DNA from: DASXKD01 sp963762735 | GTDB lineage: Bacteria; Actinomycetota; Actinomycetes; Streptosporangiales; Streptosporangiaceae | Assembly (NCBI GenBank): GCA_963762735.1 | Contig: CAVXMG010000018.1 | Span: 12,250-76,249 of the forward strand | Reading direction: 5' to 3' | DNA length: 64,000 bases | Shown here: positions 17,823 to 27,541 of the stretch, piece by piece | How the letters are laid out: every line of letters starts with the position of its first letter | Numbering within the stretch: the stretch's first letter is position 1 | The notes under the pieces: generated by a model | Seen by the model: the letters and a program-made list of their open reading frames with translations, nothing else | The model's database searches: none | Told to the model about the DNA's origin: nothing | Position numbers and translations under genes: made by a program

Positions 17823-18847
17823 TAGCTCATCTGCTGGCAGAGCCAGGCCAGGGACAGCGGGTACCGGTAGTCGATGCCCATGTGGGTGGCCTCGAACAGC
17901 TCGAACCTGATCTTCTCGGCGGGGACGCCCGCCTGCCGCAGCGCGGTGTCCACCGCTTCGGCGCCGATGTCGAGGAACCACTCGTCCCTGACGCCCGCGT
18001 CGATCCAGACGGCCCGCAGCCCCCGCAGCGCATCGGCGTACTTCGGGATCATCCGGACCGGATCCCAGTCCAGCCAGCGCTGCCAGACCTCGGGCCGGAT
18101 CACCCCGGTCCTGGGGTCGAAGGGCAGCTGCACGGTGCCGTCCGGGTCGGCGGAGAAGCACGCGGCCACGCCGAGCAGCCCGAGCAGGTCGTGGTCGGCC
18201 TCCTTGGTGAACGACGTCCTTGAGCCGAAGTCCGCCCACCAGCGCCAGATGTCACCGTCGTACTCACGCAGGTGCCGCACTGCCTTGCCGAACTCGGGGA
18301 CGTAGCACAGTTCGTAGAGCGAGTCGCCGGCATGGGTGGCGAGCGCCCCGAACAGGTCGGGCCGGAGCATCGGGGTGATCATCGCGCCGAACCCGCCGCT
18401 CGACTTGCCCATGATCGCCCGGTGGCCGGGGTCGTCCAGCGTCCGGTACCGCGCGTCCACCCACGGGACCACCTCGTCGCAGAGGTAGGAGTGGTAGCGG
18501 CCGGTGCCCGGGGAGTCGACGAACTGGCTGCCGCCGTAGGCGGTCCACGCGTCCACGTAGACGACGACGGCGGGCGGCGCCTCGCCCGACGCGAACACGG
18601 CGTCGGCGGTCTCAGGGAACGGCTGCCGGAACGGGGCGCGGTTGGCCCACATCGCCAAGTGGCCGGTATAGCCCTGGATCACGTACACGCAGGGGTACCG
18701 GCGGTCCGGCTCCGCGTCGTACCCCGGCGGCAGGTACACCCACAGCGGCCGCTCACAGGGGTCTTTCAGCGGGTTGTCCTTGAGCAGCTCGCTGGTGATC
18801 GTCTGATGATCGATGCGACCGCTCAGGTCGGCGGACCAGGGCAGCAT
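17822..18847 (-). CDS. Putative esterase, alpha/beta hydrolase (PF00756-like)
   Basis: 341 residues, no signal peptide. Features of the esterase D / antigen-85-like fold: LWVYLPPGYDAEPDRRYPCV (residues about 33-53), oxyanion strand YVIQGYTGH, the nucleophile elbow IMGKSSGGFGA (Ser about 155), a candidate acid in WIDAGVRDEW and the C-terminal catalytic His in FEATHMGIDYRYP. ATG 18847 follows GAAGGAGG. It is transcribed divergently from the 2-oxoacid dehydrogenase gene with 64 bp between the starts. The substrate is unknown; related proteins hydrolyse acyl esters of sugars or siderophores. Confidence 0.8.
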   Translation of the reverse strand: MLPWSADLSGRIDHQTITSELLKDNPLKDPCERPLWVYLPPGYDAEPDRRYPCVYVIQGYTGHLAMWANRAPFRQPFPETADAVFASGEAPPAVVVYVDAWTAYGGSQFVDSPGTGRYHSYLCDEVVPWVDARYRTLDDPGHRAIMGKSSGGFGAMITPMLRPDLFGALATHAGDSLYELCYVPEFGKAVRHLREYDGDIWRWWADFGSRTSFTKEADHDLLGLLGVAACFSADPDGTVQLPFDPRTGVIRPEVWQRWLDWDPVRMIPKYADALRGLRAVWIDAGVRDEWFLDIGAEAVDTALRQAGVPAEKIRFELFEATHMGIDYRYPLSLAWLCQQMS

Positions 18848-18911
18848 GAAGCCTCCTTCGTGGCTGGCGGGCGGGACTGGGTACGGCCGGCCCACCGCCT
18901 ACGGTAGACGC

Positions 18912-21235
18912 ATGAGCCAAGCGGCTGACGAGCGCACGGGCGAGGCTGCCCAGGAGCGCGACGCGGTAGAGCGCCACTTCGCCAGGTCGATCCTGGCGAT
19001 GCTCACGGTTACCCCGCAACTTTCGTATGGCAACGGTGAACCGGGGCGGCAGGCGACGTTGCCGGAGGAGTCACCGCCAGCCGGGGCCGACCCGGCCGCT
19101 GCGGTGCGCCCGGGCTCGGCGCTGACCGGCGAGCGCTGCCTGGAGCTGTTCGACGCCCAGCTCGCCAGCCGCCACCTGGACGTCGCCGCGCGCTGGCTGC
19201 GGTCCCGCAACGCCGGCTTCTACACGATCGGCTCCTCTGGCCACGAGGGGAACGCGGCGCTGGCCGCCGCCCTGCGGCCCGGCGATCCGGCGCTGCTGCA
19301 CTACCGCTCGTGCGCCTTCTACCTGGCCCGCGCGGCCCAGGCGGCGCCGCCCAGGGACGGCGTGGGCGACGTGCTGCTCGGCCTGGCCGCGGCCGAGGCC
19401 GAGCCGATCGCCGGTGGCCGGCACAAGGTACTCGGTCACGCCGACCTGAACGTGATCCCGGTGACCTCCACGATCGCCTCGCACCTGCCAAGGGCGGTCG
19501 GGCTGGCCTTCACCCTCGGCCGGGCCGCCCGGCTGGGGTCCGCGGTGCGCTGGCCCGCCGACGCGATCGTGCTCGCGAGCATGGGCGACGCCTCGGTCAA
19601 CCACTCCACCGCGGCCGGGGCGCTGAACACCGCCGCCTACTGCGCCTACCAGCGCCTGCCGCTGCCGCTGCTGGTGGTGTGCGAGGACAACGGAATCGGC
19701 ATCAGCGTGCGCACCCCGCCCGGCTGGGTGGCCGCGGCCGCCTCGGGCAGGACAGGCCTGCGTTACTTCCACGCCGACGGCTCCGACCTGGCCGACGTCT
19801 TCGACACGACCCTGGCGGCGGCGGCGTGGGTCAGGCAGCAGCGCTCCCCCGCGTTCCTGCACCTGTCCATGGTGCGGCTGGGCGGCCATGCGGGCGCCGA
19901 CCCGGAGACCGCGTACCGGCAGGCCGCCGAGATCGCCGCGGATCTGGACGCCGACCCGCTGATCGGCACCGCCCGGCTGCTCATCGACGCCGGCCTGCTG
20001 TCTCCCGGCGACGTGCTCGACCGCTACGAGGCCTCGCGCGCCCGGGTGCTCGGCCGGGCGGCGGAACTGGCCGGTGCCCCGCGGCTGACCAGCGCGGCCC
20101 AGGTGATGGCGCCGCTCGCGCCGCGCTGCCCGGATGAGGTCGCGGCCGGTGCCGCCGCCCCGGCCGGGGCGGCGGCGCGGCACCGCGCGTTCGGCGGCCG
20201 GCTGCCCGAGTCGGCCGGGGCGATGACCCTGGCCCAGGCCATCAATGCCACGCTCACCGATGCCCTGGCGGCGCGGCCGGGCATGCTTGTGTTCGGCGAG
20301 GACGTGGCACGCAAGGGCGGCGTGTACGGCGTGACCAGAGGGCTGCTGGCCGCATTCGGCGCGGGCCGGGTGTTCGACACCGTGCTGGACGAACAGTCCA
20401 TCCTCGGCCTCGCCCTCGGCGCGGGGCTGGCCGGGCTGCTGCCTGTCCCGGAGATCCAGTACCTCGCCTACCTGCACAACGCCGCCGACCAGATCAGGGG
20501 CGAGGCCGCCACGCTGTCGTTCTTCTCCCAGGGCCGCTACCGCAACCCAATGGTGGTCCGTATCGCCGGCTATGCCTACCAGGGCTTCGGCGGGCATTTC
20601 CACAACGACAACAGCGTGGCGGCGCTGCGCGACATCCCCGGGCTCATCATCGCCTCACCGGCCAGGCCGGACGACGCCGCGGCCATGCTGCGGACCTGCC
20701 TGGCCGCCGCCGAGGCGGACGGCAGCGTGTGCGCCTTCCTTGAGCCGATCGCGCTCTACCATGCCCGTGACCTGCTGGCCGCCGGTGACGGGGGCTGGAA
20801 GGCCAGCTATGATCCGCCGGAGCGGTGGGCGGCCGGGCACGTGCCGGCGGCCGGGCCCGCACTCACGGCGAAGGCACCGACCTGACGATCGTGACGTTCG
20901 GCAACGGACTGTGGCTCAGCCTGCGGGCGGCGGACCGGCTCGCCGCCGAGGGGATCGGCGCCCGGGTGCTCGACCTGCGCTGGCTGGCGCCGCTGCCGGC
21001 CGACGACATCCTCAGGGAGGCCACCGCCACCGGCCGCGTCCTGATCGCCGACGAGACCCGGCGCACCGGCGGCGTGTCCGAGGCGGTGCTCGCGGCCCTG
21101 GCCGACGGCGGCTTCCGCGGCCAGGCGGCCCGGGTAACGAGCGAGGACAGCTTCGTACCGCTCGGCGAGGCGGCCGCGACCGTGCTGCTGTCCCAGCAGG
21201 CGATCGAGGCCGCCGCCCGCACCCTGGTCCGGTGA
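18912..21235 (+). pseudogene. Fused 2-oxoacid dehydrogenase E1 alpha-beta, one frameshift
   Basis: Thiamine-diphosphate-dependent E1 decarboxylase of a branched-chain or related 2-oxoacid dehydrogenase complex, about 774 residues with alpha and beta parts in one chain. Alpha part (residues about 60-400): YTIGSSGHEGNAA and the ThDP/Mg motif SMGDASVNHSTAAG. Beta part (from about 440): MTLAQAINATLTDALA, FGEDVARKGGVYGVTRGL, EIQYLAYLHNAADQIRGEAA and FGGHFHNDNS. A frame break near 20860 (G/C-rich) separates the transketolase C-terminal domain, LTIVTFGNGLWLSLRAADR to 21235. Without that repair the protein would lack the C-terminal domain. No E2 or E3 genes are adjacent. Confidence 0.8.
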
Positions 21236-21327
21236 CGCCGGCCGCCGGTGCTGCTCGGCGCACCGGGGCGGGGCCCGCACGGTGTCGATGCGGTGATCGG
21301 CGACCCAGGCCCCGGCGGCCCGCCAGG

Positions 21328-22140
21328 TCACCCGGCCAGGTGAGCGAGCAGCATGGCGGTGACCTCGGCCGCCGAGGACACGTTGGCCAGGTGCGCGGCA
21401 CCGCGGATGACCCGCAGCCGCGCACCGGGGATCGCGGACGCGATCACGGCCCCGTGCCACGGCGGGGTCGCTGGATCCTCGGCCCCGGCGACGACGAGCG
21501 TCGGTGCGGTGACCGAGGCGAGCAGCGGCCGCAGGTCCATCGCGGCGATGGCGTCGCAGCAGCCCGCATAGCCCTCGGGGGCGACGTCCTGCTCGAGGGC
21601 GGTGACGAACCGCGCCACGGTGCCAGGATGAGCGGCCTCGTAGGCAGGGGTGAACCAGCGCCCGACGACCTGCTTCGAGATCGAGCCGAGCCCCTCGCTG
21701 CGCACCGCCGCGGCCCGGTCCACCCATAGCTGCGCGGGCTGCAGGCACGCCGAGGTGCAGCACAGCGCGAGTGCCTCGATCCGGTCCGGCGCGTTCGCGG
21801 CGAGCCACATGCCCACCATGCCGCCGAGCGACACGCCGGCGTAGTACGCGGTACCGACCTCGAACTCATCGAGCAGCGCCAGCACGTCGGCACCCAGGTC
21901 GGATATGGCGTAAGGCCCCGGCGGCGCGGGCGAGCCGCCGTGGCCCCTGTGCTCGTACCGCAACAGGCGGAACCGGCGGCCCAGCGCCTGCGCCTGCGGG
22001 TCCCACAGTTCCATGGTCGTGCCTAGCGAGTTGCCCAGCACCAGGACCGGCGCGCCGGACGGCCCGCTCATTCTCGCGGACAGTTCCACCGGCGCCCCCG
22101 CTCCTCGCCGGGACCGTTCACGCCCGCCTGGCTCAGACAT
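21328..22140 (-). CDS. pcaD: 3-oxoadipate enol-lactonase
   Basis: 270-residue alpha/beta hydrolase that opens 3-oxoadipate enol-lactone to 3-oxoadipate in the protocatechuate branch of the beta-ketoadipate pathway. Motifs: oxyanion-hole region VLVLGNSLGTTMELWD (about residues 32-47), nucleophile elbow GVSLGGMVG (Ser about 103), Asp in VVAGAEDPATPP and His near RVIRGAAHLANV. It is the last gene of the pca cluster; its ATG (22140) overlaps the end of pcaG by eight bases. Unlike many actinomycetes, where pcaD is fused to pcaC (pcaL), the two activities here are separate genes. Confidence 0.88.
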   Translation of the reverse strand: MSEPGGRERSRRGAGAPVELSARMSGPSGAPVLVLGNSLGTTMELWDPQAQALGRRFRLLRYEHRGHGGSPAPPGPYAISDLGADVLALLDEFEVGTAYYAGVSLGGMVGMWLAANAPDRIEALALCCTSACLQPAQLWVDRAAAVRSEGLGSISKQVVGRWFTPAYEAAHPGTVARFVTALEQDVAPEGYAGCCDAIAAMDLRPLLASVTAPTLVVAGAEDPATPPWHGAVIASAIPGARLRVIRGAAHLANVSSAAEVTAMLLAHLAG

Positions 22141-22702
22141 CGAAGAAGACCGTCTCCCGATCCCCCTGCAGGTGAATGTCGAACAGCAGCCGGCCCGGCG
22201 CGCCCGGGTCTGGCGCGGCGATCAGGGTGGCCGCCCGGGCCGGGTCGCCGATCGAAGAAAGCACCGGGTCGGCCTCGTTCGCCTGCCCCTCGTCGGGGAA
22301 GTAGACCCGCGTCACCACCCGGTCGAGCAGCCCGCGGGCGAACACGGAGACGTCCAGGTGCGGCGCTTCTGTCCCCCCGTCCGGGCTGGGCAGCGGCCCC
22401 GGCTTCAGCGTCACGATGCGATACGCCCCGTCGGGGCCGGTGGGGCACCGGCCGAAACCGCGGAACCCGGGGCCGGCCGCGCCGCGGGGGTCGTCGGGGT
22501 GGGCGAACCGGCCGTCCTGGTCGGCCTGCCAGGTCTCCACCAGCGCGTCGGTGACCGGATCCCCGGAGCCGTCGAACACCCGGCCGGTGATGACGATCGC
22601 CCCTTCGGTGCCCTCGGGCACCACGAACGGGCCGTCCGGCCAGGGCAGCCCGATCGCCAGGAACGGCCCGACGGTCTGGGACGGCGTCAGTTTCGCGGTC
22701 AC
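22133..22702 (-). CDS. pcaG: Protocatechuate 3,4-dioxygenase alpha subunit
   Basis: 189 residues. Non-catalytic structural subunit of the intradiol dioxygenase that cleaves protocatechuate to 3-carboxy-cis,cis-muconate. It begins TAKLTPSQTVGPFLAIGLPW, typical for PcaG, followed by the intradiol beta sandwich: GRVFDGSGDPVTDALVETWQ, GFGRCPTGPDGAYRIVTLKP, HLDVSVFARGLLDRVVTRVY. The iron ligands of the beta subunit are not all kept, as expected for alpha. GTG 22702 overlaps the pcaH stop (GTGA), indicating translational coupling and equal synthesis. Confidence 0.9.
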   Translation of the reverse strand: MTAKLTPSQTVGPFLAIGLPWPDGPFVVPEGTEGAIVITGRVFDGSGDPVTDALVETWQADQDGRFAHPDDPRGAAGPGFRGFGRCPTGPDGAYRIVTLKPGPLPSPDGGTEAPHLDVSVFARGLLDRVVTRVYFPDEGQANEADPVLSSIGDPARAATLIAAPDPGAPGRLLFDIHLQGDRETVFFDV

Positions 22703-23472
22703 CGGTGGCCGTCCGGCTGCTCGAAGACGGTGGCGCCGCGGCCGCGGAGCACGATGTCCCATTCGTAGCCGAGCGCCCACTCCGGCACGGTCAGGCCGAG
22801 GTCGAACCGGGAGATCAGCCGGTCCCTGGCCGCTTCAGGCACCGAGTTGAAGATCGGGTCCTGGAAGAACAGCGGATCGCCGGGGAAGAACATCTGGGTC
22901 ACCAGGCGCTGGGTGAAAGCCCGGCCGAACAGCGAGAAGTGGATGTGCGCGGGCCGCCAGGCGTTCTGGTGGTTCCGCCACGGGTAGGAGCCCGGCTTGA
23001 TCGTGATGAACCGGTACCGGCCGTCGGAATCGGTGACGCACCGGCCTACCCCGGTGAAGTTCGGGTCGAGCGGCGCGGGGTGGTCATCCACCACATGCCG
23101 GTAACGGCCGCCGGCGTTGGGCTGCCAGATCTCGATCAGCGTGCCGGGCACCGGCCGTCCGCCGGTGTCCAGCACCCGGCCGGACACGACGATCCGCTGG
23201 CCTTGCGGCTCGCCCTCGTGCTGGGCGGTCAGGTCGGCGTCGGCCTTGGTGACCCGTTCCGCTCCGAGCAGCGGGCCGGTGATCTCGGTCAGCCGGTGCG
23301 GGAGCAGCACCAGTGGCTGGTGCGGCGCGCGCAGCGCGGTCGAGCGGTAGCCGGGGAAGTCCAGCGGCGGGTGGACACCGGAGGGCCGCTCGTAGGGTGT
23401 CACGGCAAGGCCGGAGCCGGACGTCGGCGGGTGACTTGGGCGGGGTGGTGGGGTCGGGGCTGGCATTGCCAT
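22699..23472 (-). CDS. pcaH: Protocatechuate 3,4-dioxygenase beta subunit
   Basis: 257 residues, iron-binding catalytic subunit. The family Fe(III) ligands are visible: first Tyr in GGRYRHVVDDH, second Tyr in KPGSYPWRNH, and the two His in RPAHIHFSLFG. Upstream, GRVLDTGGRPVPGTLIEIWQ is the intradiol dioxygenase signature. A Pro-rich N-terminus of about 20 residues precedes the fold. ATG 23472 overlaps the pcaJ stop (ATGA). Order on this strand is pcaC, pcaI, pcaJ, pcaH, pcaG, pcaD. Confidence 0.92.
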   Translation of the reverse strand: MAMPAPTPPPRPSHPPTSGSGLAVTPYERPSGVHPPLDFPGYRSTALRAPHQPLVLLPHRLTEITGPLLGAERVTKADADLTAQHEGEPQGQRIVVSGRVLDTGGRPVPGTLIEIWQPNAGGRYRHVVDDHPAPLDPNFTGVGRCVTDSDGRYRFITIKPGSYPWRNHQNAWRPAHIHFSLFGRAFTQRLVTQMFFPGDPLFFQDPIFNSVPEAARDRLISRFDLGLTVPEWALGYEWDIVLRGRGATVFEQPDGHR

Positions 23473-24266
23473 CAGCGTGATCCTTCGGAACCAGGGGTCA
23501 TGGCCTGCAGCGCCCGCAGGGCGGAAAGCTCCGCGGCCGAGGGAGGCGCCAGCACCTCAAGGCTGCCAGAGACCGCCAGGTCCCAGCCCGTGCCGGCCTG
23601 CACCTGCTCCGGCGTGACCCCCGGATACACGCCGGTCAGGGTCAGCTCGCCGGTCGCCGGGTCCGGTTCGAGCACGCCGAAGTCGGTGATGACCTTGCGA
23701 GGGCCCGCCCCGGTCAGGCCAAGCCGCTCGCGGTCCCCCCGCCCGGTGCCGTACCCGACGGACGTCACGAAGTCCACGCGCTCCACGAAGGACCGGCGGC
23801 TCTGCCGCACGATGATGATGACCTCACGGCAGAAGGCGGCGATCTCCGGGGCCCCACCGGCGCCGGGCAGCCGGACCTTCGGGTTCGCGTAGGTGCTGCC
23901 GATAACCGTGGTGTTGATATTGCCGAACCTGTCCAGCTGGGCCGCGCCGAGGAAGCCGACGTCGATCCGGCCGGGCTGCAGCCAGTAGTTGAAGATCTCC
24001 GGCACGCTGACCACCGCGTCCGCCGTCTCGGCGAGCACCCCGTCGCCGATGGACAGCGGCAGCCAGCCCGGTTTGGCGCCGATCGTGCCCGACTCGTAGA
24101 TGAGCACCAGGTCCGGGGCGTGCGTGGCCCGGGCCAGGTTGGCCGCCGCGCTCGGCAGGCCGATCCCGACGAAGCAGGTCATTCCGTCCCGCAGGGCACG
24201 AGCGGCGCATGCGGTCATCATCTCGTCGGCGGTGAACTCGCCCGCCTGCTCAGCCGCGCGGCTCAT
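23472..24266 (-). CDS. pcaJ: 3-oxoadipate CoA-transferase subunit B
   Basis: 264 residues; transfers CoA from succinyl-CoA to 3-oxoadipate with PcaI. The catalytic Glu lies in the family motif LIYESGTIG (about residue 57), and GFLGAAQLDRFGNINTTVIG is the conserved subunit B segment. ATG 24266 lies six bases after the pcaI stop; the end overlaps pcaH. The tail (about 25 residues after QVQAGTGWDLAV) is typical. A related function, acting on another 3-oxoacid, cannot be excluded from sequence but the operon makes 3-oxoadipate by far the best substrate. Confidence 0.9.
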   Translation of the reverse strand: MSRAAEQAGEFTADEMMTACAARALRDGMTCFVGIGLPSAAANLARATHAPDLVLIYESGTIGAKPGWLPLSIGDGVLAETADAVVSVPEIFNYWLQPGRIDVGFLGAAQLDRFGNINTTVIGSTYANPKVRLPGAGGAPEIAAFCREVIIIVRQSRRSFVERVDFVTSVGYGTGRGDRERLGLTGAGPRKVITDFGVLEPDPATGELTLTGVYPGVTPEQVQAGTGWDLAVSGSLEVLAPPSAAELSALRALQAMTPGSEGSR

Positions 24267-24271
24267 GCGCC

Positions 24272-25138
24272 TTATCCTTCCTCGCCCGCTGTGGCGCTAG
24301 CCAGCCCGGCCGGGTCCTGGGCATCGAAGACGTCGGTCTGCAGCCAGCTCAGGAACCGTTCCCGGTCCCTGCTGATGGCGTCCCAGGCCACGTAGTAGTC
24401 GTTGTCGCGCTGCGAGTAGCCCAGGGCGTAGGACGGGTGCGCGCCGCCGGGGGCGTGGGCCACGTAGTCGACCGTCCAGGACGGCAGCACGATCGCCTGC
24501 GCTCTGGGCGCCAGCTCATCCACGACCTCCTCGACCGTCACCACCGAGCGGCGGGCCCCGAGCACCGCTTCCTTCTGCACCCCGGTGATCCCCCAGAGCT
24601 GGACGTTCCCTGCCCGGTCGGCGTGCTGGGCGTGGATGACCGCCACGTCGGGCGTGAGCGCCGCGACCGCGGTCAGCCGTTCCCCGGTGAACGGGCAGGT
24701 GATCGGCCGGACCGCAGGCTGGCCGTCCAGGCCGGGCAGTCCCTCGAGGCCGGTCCCGCCGTACCCGCGCAGGACCGCGAACGGCAGCCCCGCGGCGCCG
24801 GCCACGTAGCGGTTCGCCATGCCCGCGTGGCTGTGTTCCTCCAGTTGCAGCGGGCCTGGCCAGCCGTTCTCCACCGCGTCACGGAACCGGTGCAGCGAGC
24901 CGACGCCGGGGTTGCCGCCCCAGGAGAAGATCAGCTTGCTGGCGCAGCCGGCCCCGATGAGCTGGTCGTAGATCACGTCCGGGGTCATCCGGATCAGGGT
25001 GAGGTCGCGACGCTGCTGGCGGATCAGCTCATGCCCCGCCGCGAACGGTATGAGGTGCGTGAACCCCTCCATGGCCACCGAGTCACCGTCGTGGATGGCG
25101 GTGGCGACTGCTTCGGCGAGTGACACGATCCGCGCCAT
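24272..25138 (-). CDS. pcaI: 3-oxoadipate CoA-transferase subunit A
   Basis: 288 residues, partner of PcaJ. Features: SVAMEGFTHLIPFAAGHELI near the N-terminus, GCASKLIFSWGGNPGVGSLH, and PDVAVIHAQHADRAGNVQLW, the subunit A signature. ATG 25138 has only a weak ribosome binding site (TAAGGG). A 150-bp gap separates it from pcaC, so a second promoter before pcaI is possible though I see no clear elements. No PcaR-type IclR regulator lies in this window. Confidence 0.9.
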   Translation of the reverse strand: MARIVSLAEAVATAIHDGDSVAMEGFTHLIPFAAGHELIRQQRRDLTLIRMTPDVIYDQLIGAGCASKLIFSWGGNPGVGSLHRFRDAVENGWPGPLQLEEHSHAGMANRYVAGAAGLPFAVLRGYGGTGLEGLPGLDGQPAVRPITCPFTGERLTAVAALTPDVAVIHAQHADRAGNVQLWGITGVQKEAVLGARRSVVTVEEVVDELAPRAQAIVLPSWTVDYVAHAPGGAHPSYALGYSQRDNDYYVAWDAISRDRERFLSWLQTDVFDAQDPAGLASATAGEEG

Positions 25139-25290
25139 GCCCTTAGTGTCTCCTGACCCGATGAGGGTCGCTCACCGCGACACTCCTCATCGTCTTTGGC
25201 CGCAATCTGTACAAGCGTGCGAGATACGGACACTCTAGCCTCCAGCGCCGGCCCTCCGGTAGAGGGGTCCCGGTCACCCGGGGCGCCGCC

Positions 25291-25677
25291 TCAGCCCGCC
25301 TGATCCTCCTCGGCAAGAACGCGCGCGGCCACGGCGAACGCCCGGTTGGCCGCGGGAACGCCGGCGTACACGGCGGTGTGCAGCAGCACCTCGGAGATCT
25401 GCTCAGGGGTGAGCCCGTTGCGCAGGGCGGCCCGCAGATGCATGGCGAGTTCCTCGTCCTGCCGCAGCACGACCAGCGCGGTGAGCGTGACCATGCTGCG
25501 CTCCGCCCGGGACAGCCCAGGCCGCGACCAGATCTCCCCCCAGGCATACCTGGTGATGAAGTCCTGAAAATCAGCAGTTACCGGGGTGATCCCCGCCACC
25601 GCCCGGTCCACATGTGCATCCCCCAGCACCTCCCGCCGCACCCTCATCCCCCGCGCACTGCGGCTGCTGTCGTCCAT
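25291..25677 (-). CDS. pcaC: 4-carboxymuconolactone decarboxylase
   Basis: 128 residues, AhpD-like helical fold. It converts 4-carboxymuconolactone to 3-oxoadipate enol-lactone. Motifs: DFQDFITRYAWGEIWSRPGL, SRAERSMVTLTALVVL, HLRAALRNGLTPEQISEVLL and HTAVYAGVPAANRAF, the standard PcaC pattern including the conserved His. I use ATG 25677 because GGAGG lies nine bases upstream; an in-frame GTG four codons earlier overlaps that site. First gene of the pca cluster on this strand. Confidence 0.9.
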   Translation of the reverse strand: MDDSSRSARGMRVRREVLGDAHVDRAVAGITPVTADFQDFITRYAWGEIWSRPGLSRAERSMVTLTALVVLRQDEELAMHLRAALRNGLTPEQISEVLLHTAVYAGVPAANRAFAVAARVLAEEDQAG

Positions 25678-25757
25678 CTCGCCTCCCACGGTTCGTCGCG
25701 GGGAACACTACCGGGGCACCACCACTCGCCTACCTAGGTGGCGGGCGCCTCCACCAA

Positions 25758-26402
25758 TCAGGAGTTCAGGTAAGCGAGCACAGCCAGCACGCGGCGGTTG
25801 TCGTCCTGGTCGGCCGCCAGCCCCAGCTTGGTGAAGATGCTGGTCGTGTGCTTGCTGACCGCCTTCTCCGAGATGAACAGCCGCTGCGCGATCGCGGTGT
25901 TCGAGCGCCCTTCGGCCATCAGCTCAAGCACCTCGCGCTCCCGCCCGGACAGCCGGCTGATCGGCTCGTCCCGCGAGCGGCGGCCGAGCAACTTGGTGAC
26001 GACCTCGGGATCCATCACCGTGCCGCCGCCGGCCACGGTGCGGATCGCGTCCACGAACTGGTCGTCGCTGAACACCCGGTCCTTGAGCAGGTAACCGACC
26101 GCCCCAGCCTGGTCGGCGAGCAGCTCACGGGCGTACAACTGCTCGACATACTGCGACAGCAGCAGCACGGGAAGGCCCGGCACCTCACGCCGGGCCGCGA
26201 GCGCGGCCTGCAGCCCGTCGTCGGCGAACGCCGGCGGCAGCCGGACGTCCACCACGGCGATGTCCGGCCGGTGCTCGAGCAGCGCGCGCAGCAGCCCAGG
26301 CGCGGAGTCCACCGCTGCGGCGATCTCGAAGTCGTGCGCGGAGAGCAGCCTGGCGAGCCCGTCCCTCAGCAGGAACAGGTCTTCGGCGACAACAACGCGC
26401 AC
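25758..26402 (-). CDS. NarL/LuxR-type response regulator
   Basis: 214 residues. Receiver domain (residues 1-120) with phospho-acceptor Asp in DIAVVDVRLPP and acidic pair in VVVAEDLFLL; C-terminal LuxR HTH (about 145-205) with SGREREVLELMAEGRSNTAI and AVSKHTTSIFTKLGLA. GTG 26402 lies inside the 3' end of the upstream kinase gene (37-base overlap), so the pair is co-translated. A signal-induced transcription factor whose regulon is not apparent; the pca genes next to it run in the same direction but there is no evidence of control. Confidence 0.88.
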   Translation of the reverse strand: MRVVVAEDLFLLRDGLARLLSAHDFEIAAAVDSAPGLLRALLEHRPDIAVVDVRLPPAFADDGLQAALAARREVPGLPVLLLSQYVEQLYARELLADQAGAVGYLLKDRVFSDDQFVDAIRTVAGGGTVMDPEVVTKLLGRRSRDEPISRLSGREREVLELMAEGRSNTAIAQRLFISEKAVSKHTTSIFTKLGLAADQDDNRRVLAVLAYLNS

Positions 26403-27541
26403 GGCACCTCCATGGCAATCATGGTGGGACCACCCGGCGGGCTGCTCACGGCCATGATGCCATCGAATGTGCCGAGCCGCCGTTCCACGCCCTGCAGCCC
26501 GGTCCCCCGCTCCGGGTCGGCGCCGCCGACCCCGTCGTCGGCCACCTCGATCCGCAGCAGGCCAGACGCGTACCGGATGCGGATTCCGGCATGGCGCGCG
26601 CCGGAATGCTTCACCGCGTTGGCCAGTGCCTCGGCAACCGCGAAATAGCAGGCCGACTCGACCGGCGCGGTCAGGCGGCCGGGCAGGTCGACCTCCAGCG
26701 CGGTCGGCAGCGGCGTGTCCAGCACCAGCGCCTGCACCGCGTGGCCGAGGCCGCGATCGGCGAGTACGGGCGGGCAGATCCCGCGGATCAGGTCGCGCAG
26801 CTCGTTCAGCGCCCGGACCGACATCTCCCGCGCCTCGGCGACCAGCGCCAGCGCGGCCTGCGGGCTGGTCGGGAGCACCCGCTCCACCGCTCGCAGGTTC
26901 ATGCCGAGGGCGACCAGCCGGGCCTGCGCCCCGTCGTGCAGGTCCCGCTCGATCCGCCGCAGTTCCGCGGCGGCGGCATCCACCGCGTGACCGCGGCTCT
27001 CGGTGAGCCGCGCCACCCGGCCCGCCAGATCGGCATCGGCCCCCGAGGTGAACACCCTGCCCATGCGCGTGCCGATCGTCCGGGGCACCAGCCACGCCCC
27101 GAACGCGAGGAACGCGCTCGCCTCCGCACCGGCCACCAGCGCGCTCTGCCGCCCGTCGACGGTGACGAAACCATAGGGCACCCCCGGCCCGTTGATCCCG
27201 GCCGACAGCGACTGCCAGTGCACCGCGAGCTGGAATCCCCGCAGCGCCAGCGCCACCAGCACGAAAGGCACCAGGTCCGCGGCCGCCTTCGGCCACCAGA
27301 TCGTGATGACCACCGCAACGGCGACCGCCGCGACGGTCCACGGGCCCATCCCGAACACCGACATGCCGATCGCCGTCGCGGGCACCAGCGCGAGCCCCCA
27401 GCCGATCTCCCGTGCCCGCTGCCGCAGATAAGGCACCAGCGGGCCCGCCCGCTGCCGCAGCCGCGCCAGCGACTGCGGCATCAGCCACAGGCCGACGGTA
27501 AGCATCAGCAGCGCCAGCGGAACCAGCAGCCAGCTTCGCAT
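26366..27541 (-). CDS. Sensor histidine kinase, HisKA_3 type
   Basis: 391 residues. Several membrane helices in the first 200 residues (WLLVPLALLMLTVGLWL; LALVPATAIGMSVFGMG; WTVAAVAVAVVITIWW; VPFVLVALALRGFQLA), then the dimerisation/phosphorylation helix with His in ERDLHDGAQARLVAL and an ATPase domain (FAVAEALANAVKHS, VADDGVGGADPERGTGLQG). Partner of the response regulator that overlaps its 3' end. Upstream reading in the same frame (GRPAVLFGRPQPKPGF) runs without a start codon into the preceding membrane gene, so the true protein may begin further upstream and include that segment. Confidence 0.85.
   Translation of the reverse strand: MRSWLLVPLALLMLTVGLWLMPQSLARLRQRAGPLVPYLRQRAREIGWGLALVPATAIGMSVFGMGPWTVAAVAVAVVITIWWPKAAADLVPFVLVALALRGFQLAVHWQSLSAGINGPGVPYGFVTVDGRQSALVAGAEASAFLAFGAWLVPRTIGTRMGRVFTSGADADLAGRVARLTESRGHAVDAAAAELRRIERDLHDGAQARLVALGMNLRAVERVLPTSPQAALALVAEAREMSVRALNELRDLIRGICPPVLADRGLGHAVQALVLDTPLPTALEVDLPGRLTAPVESACYFAVAEALANAVKHSGARHAGIRIRYASGLLRIEVADDGVGGADPERGTGLQGVERRLGTFDGIMAVSSPPGGPTMIAMEVPCALLSPKTCSC

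Noticed and set aside
19071..20603. Long open frame (510 codons) antisense to the E1 dehydrogenase gene
   Set aside because: No recognisable domain; His/Gly/Arg-rich composition typical of shadows of GC-rich genes.
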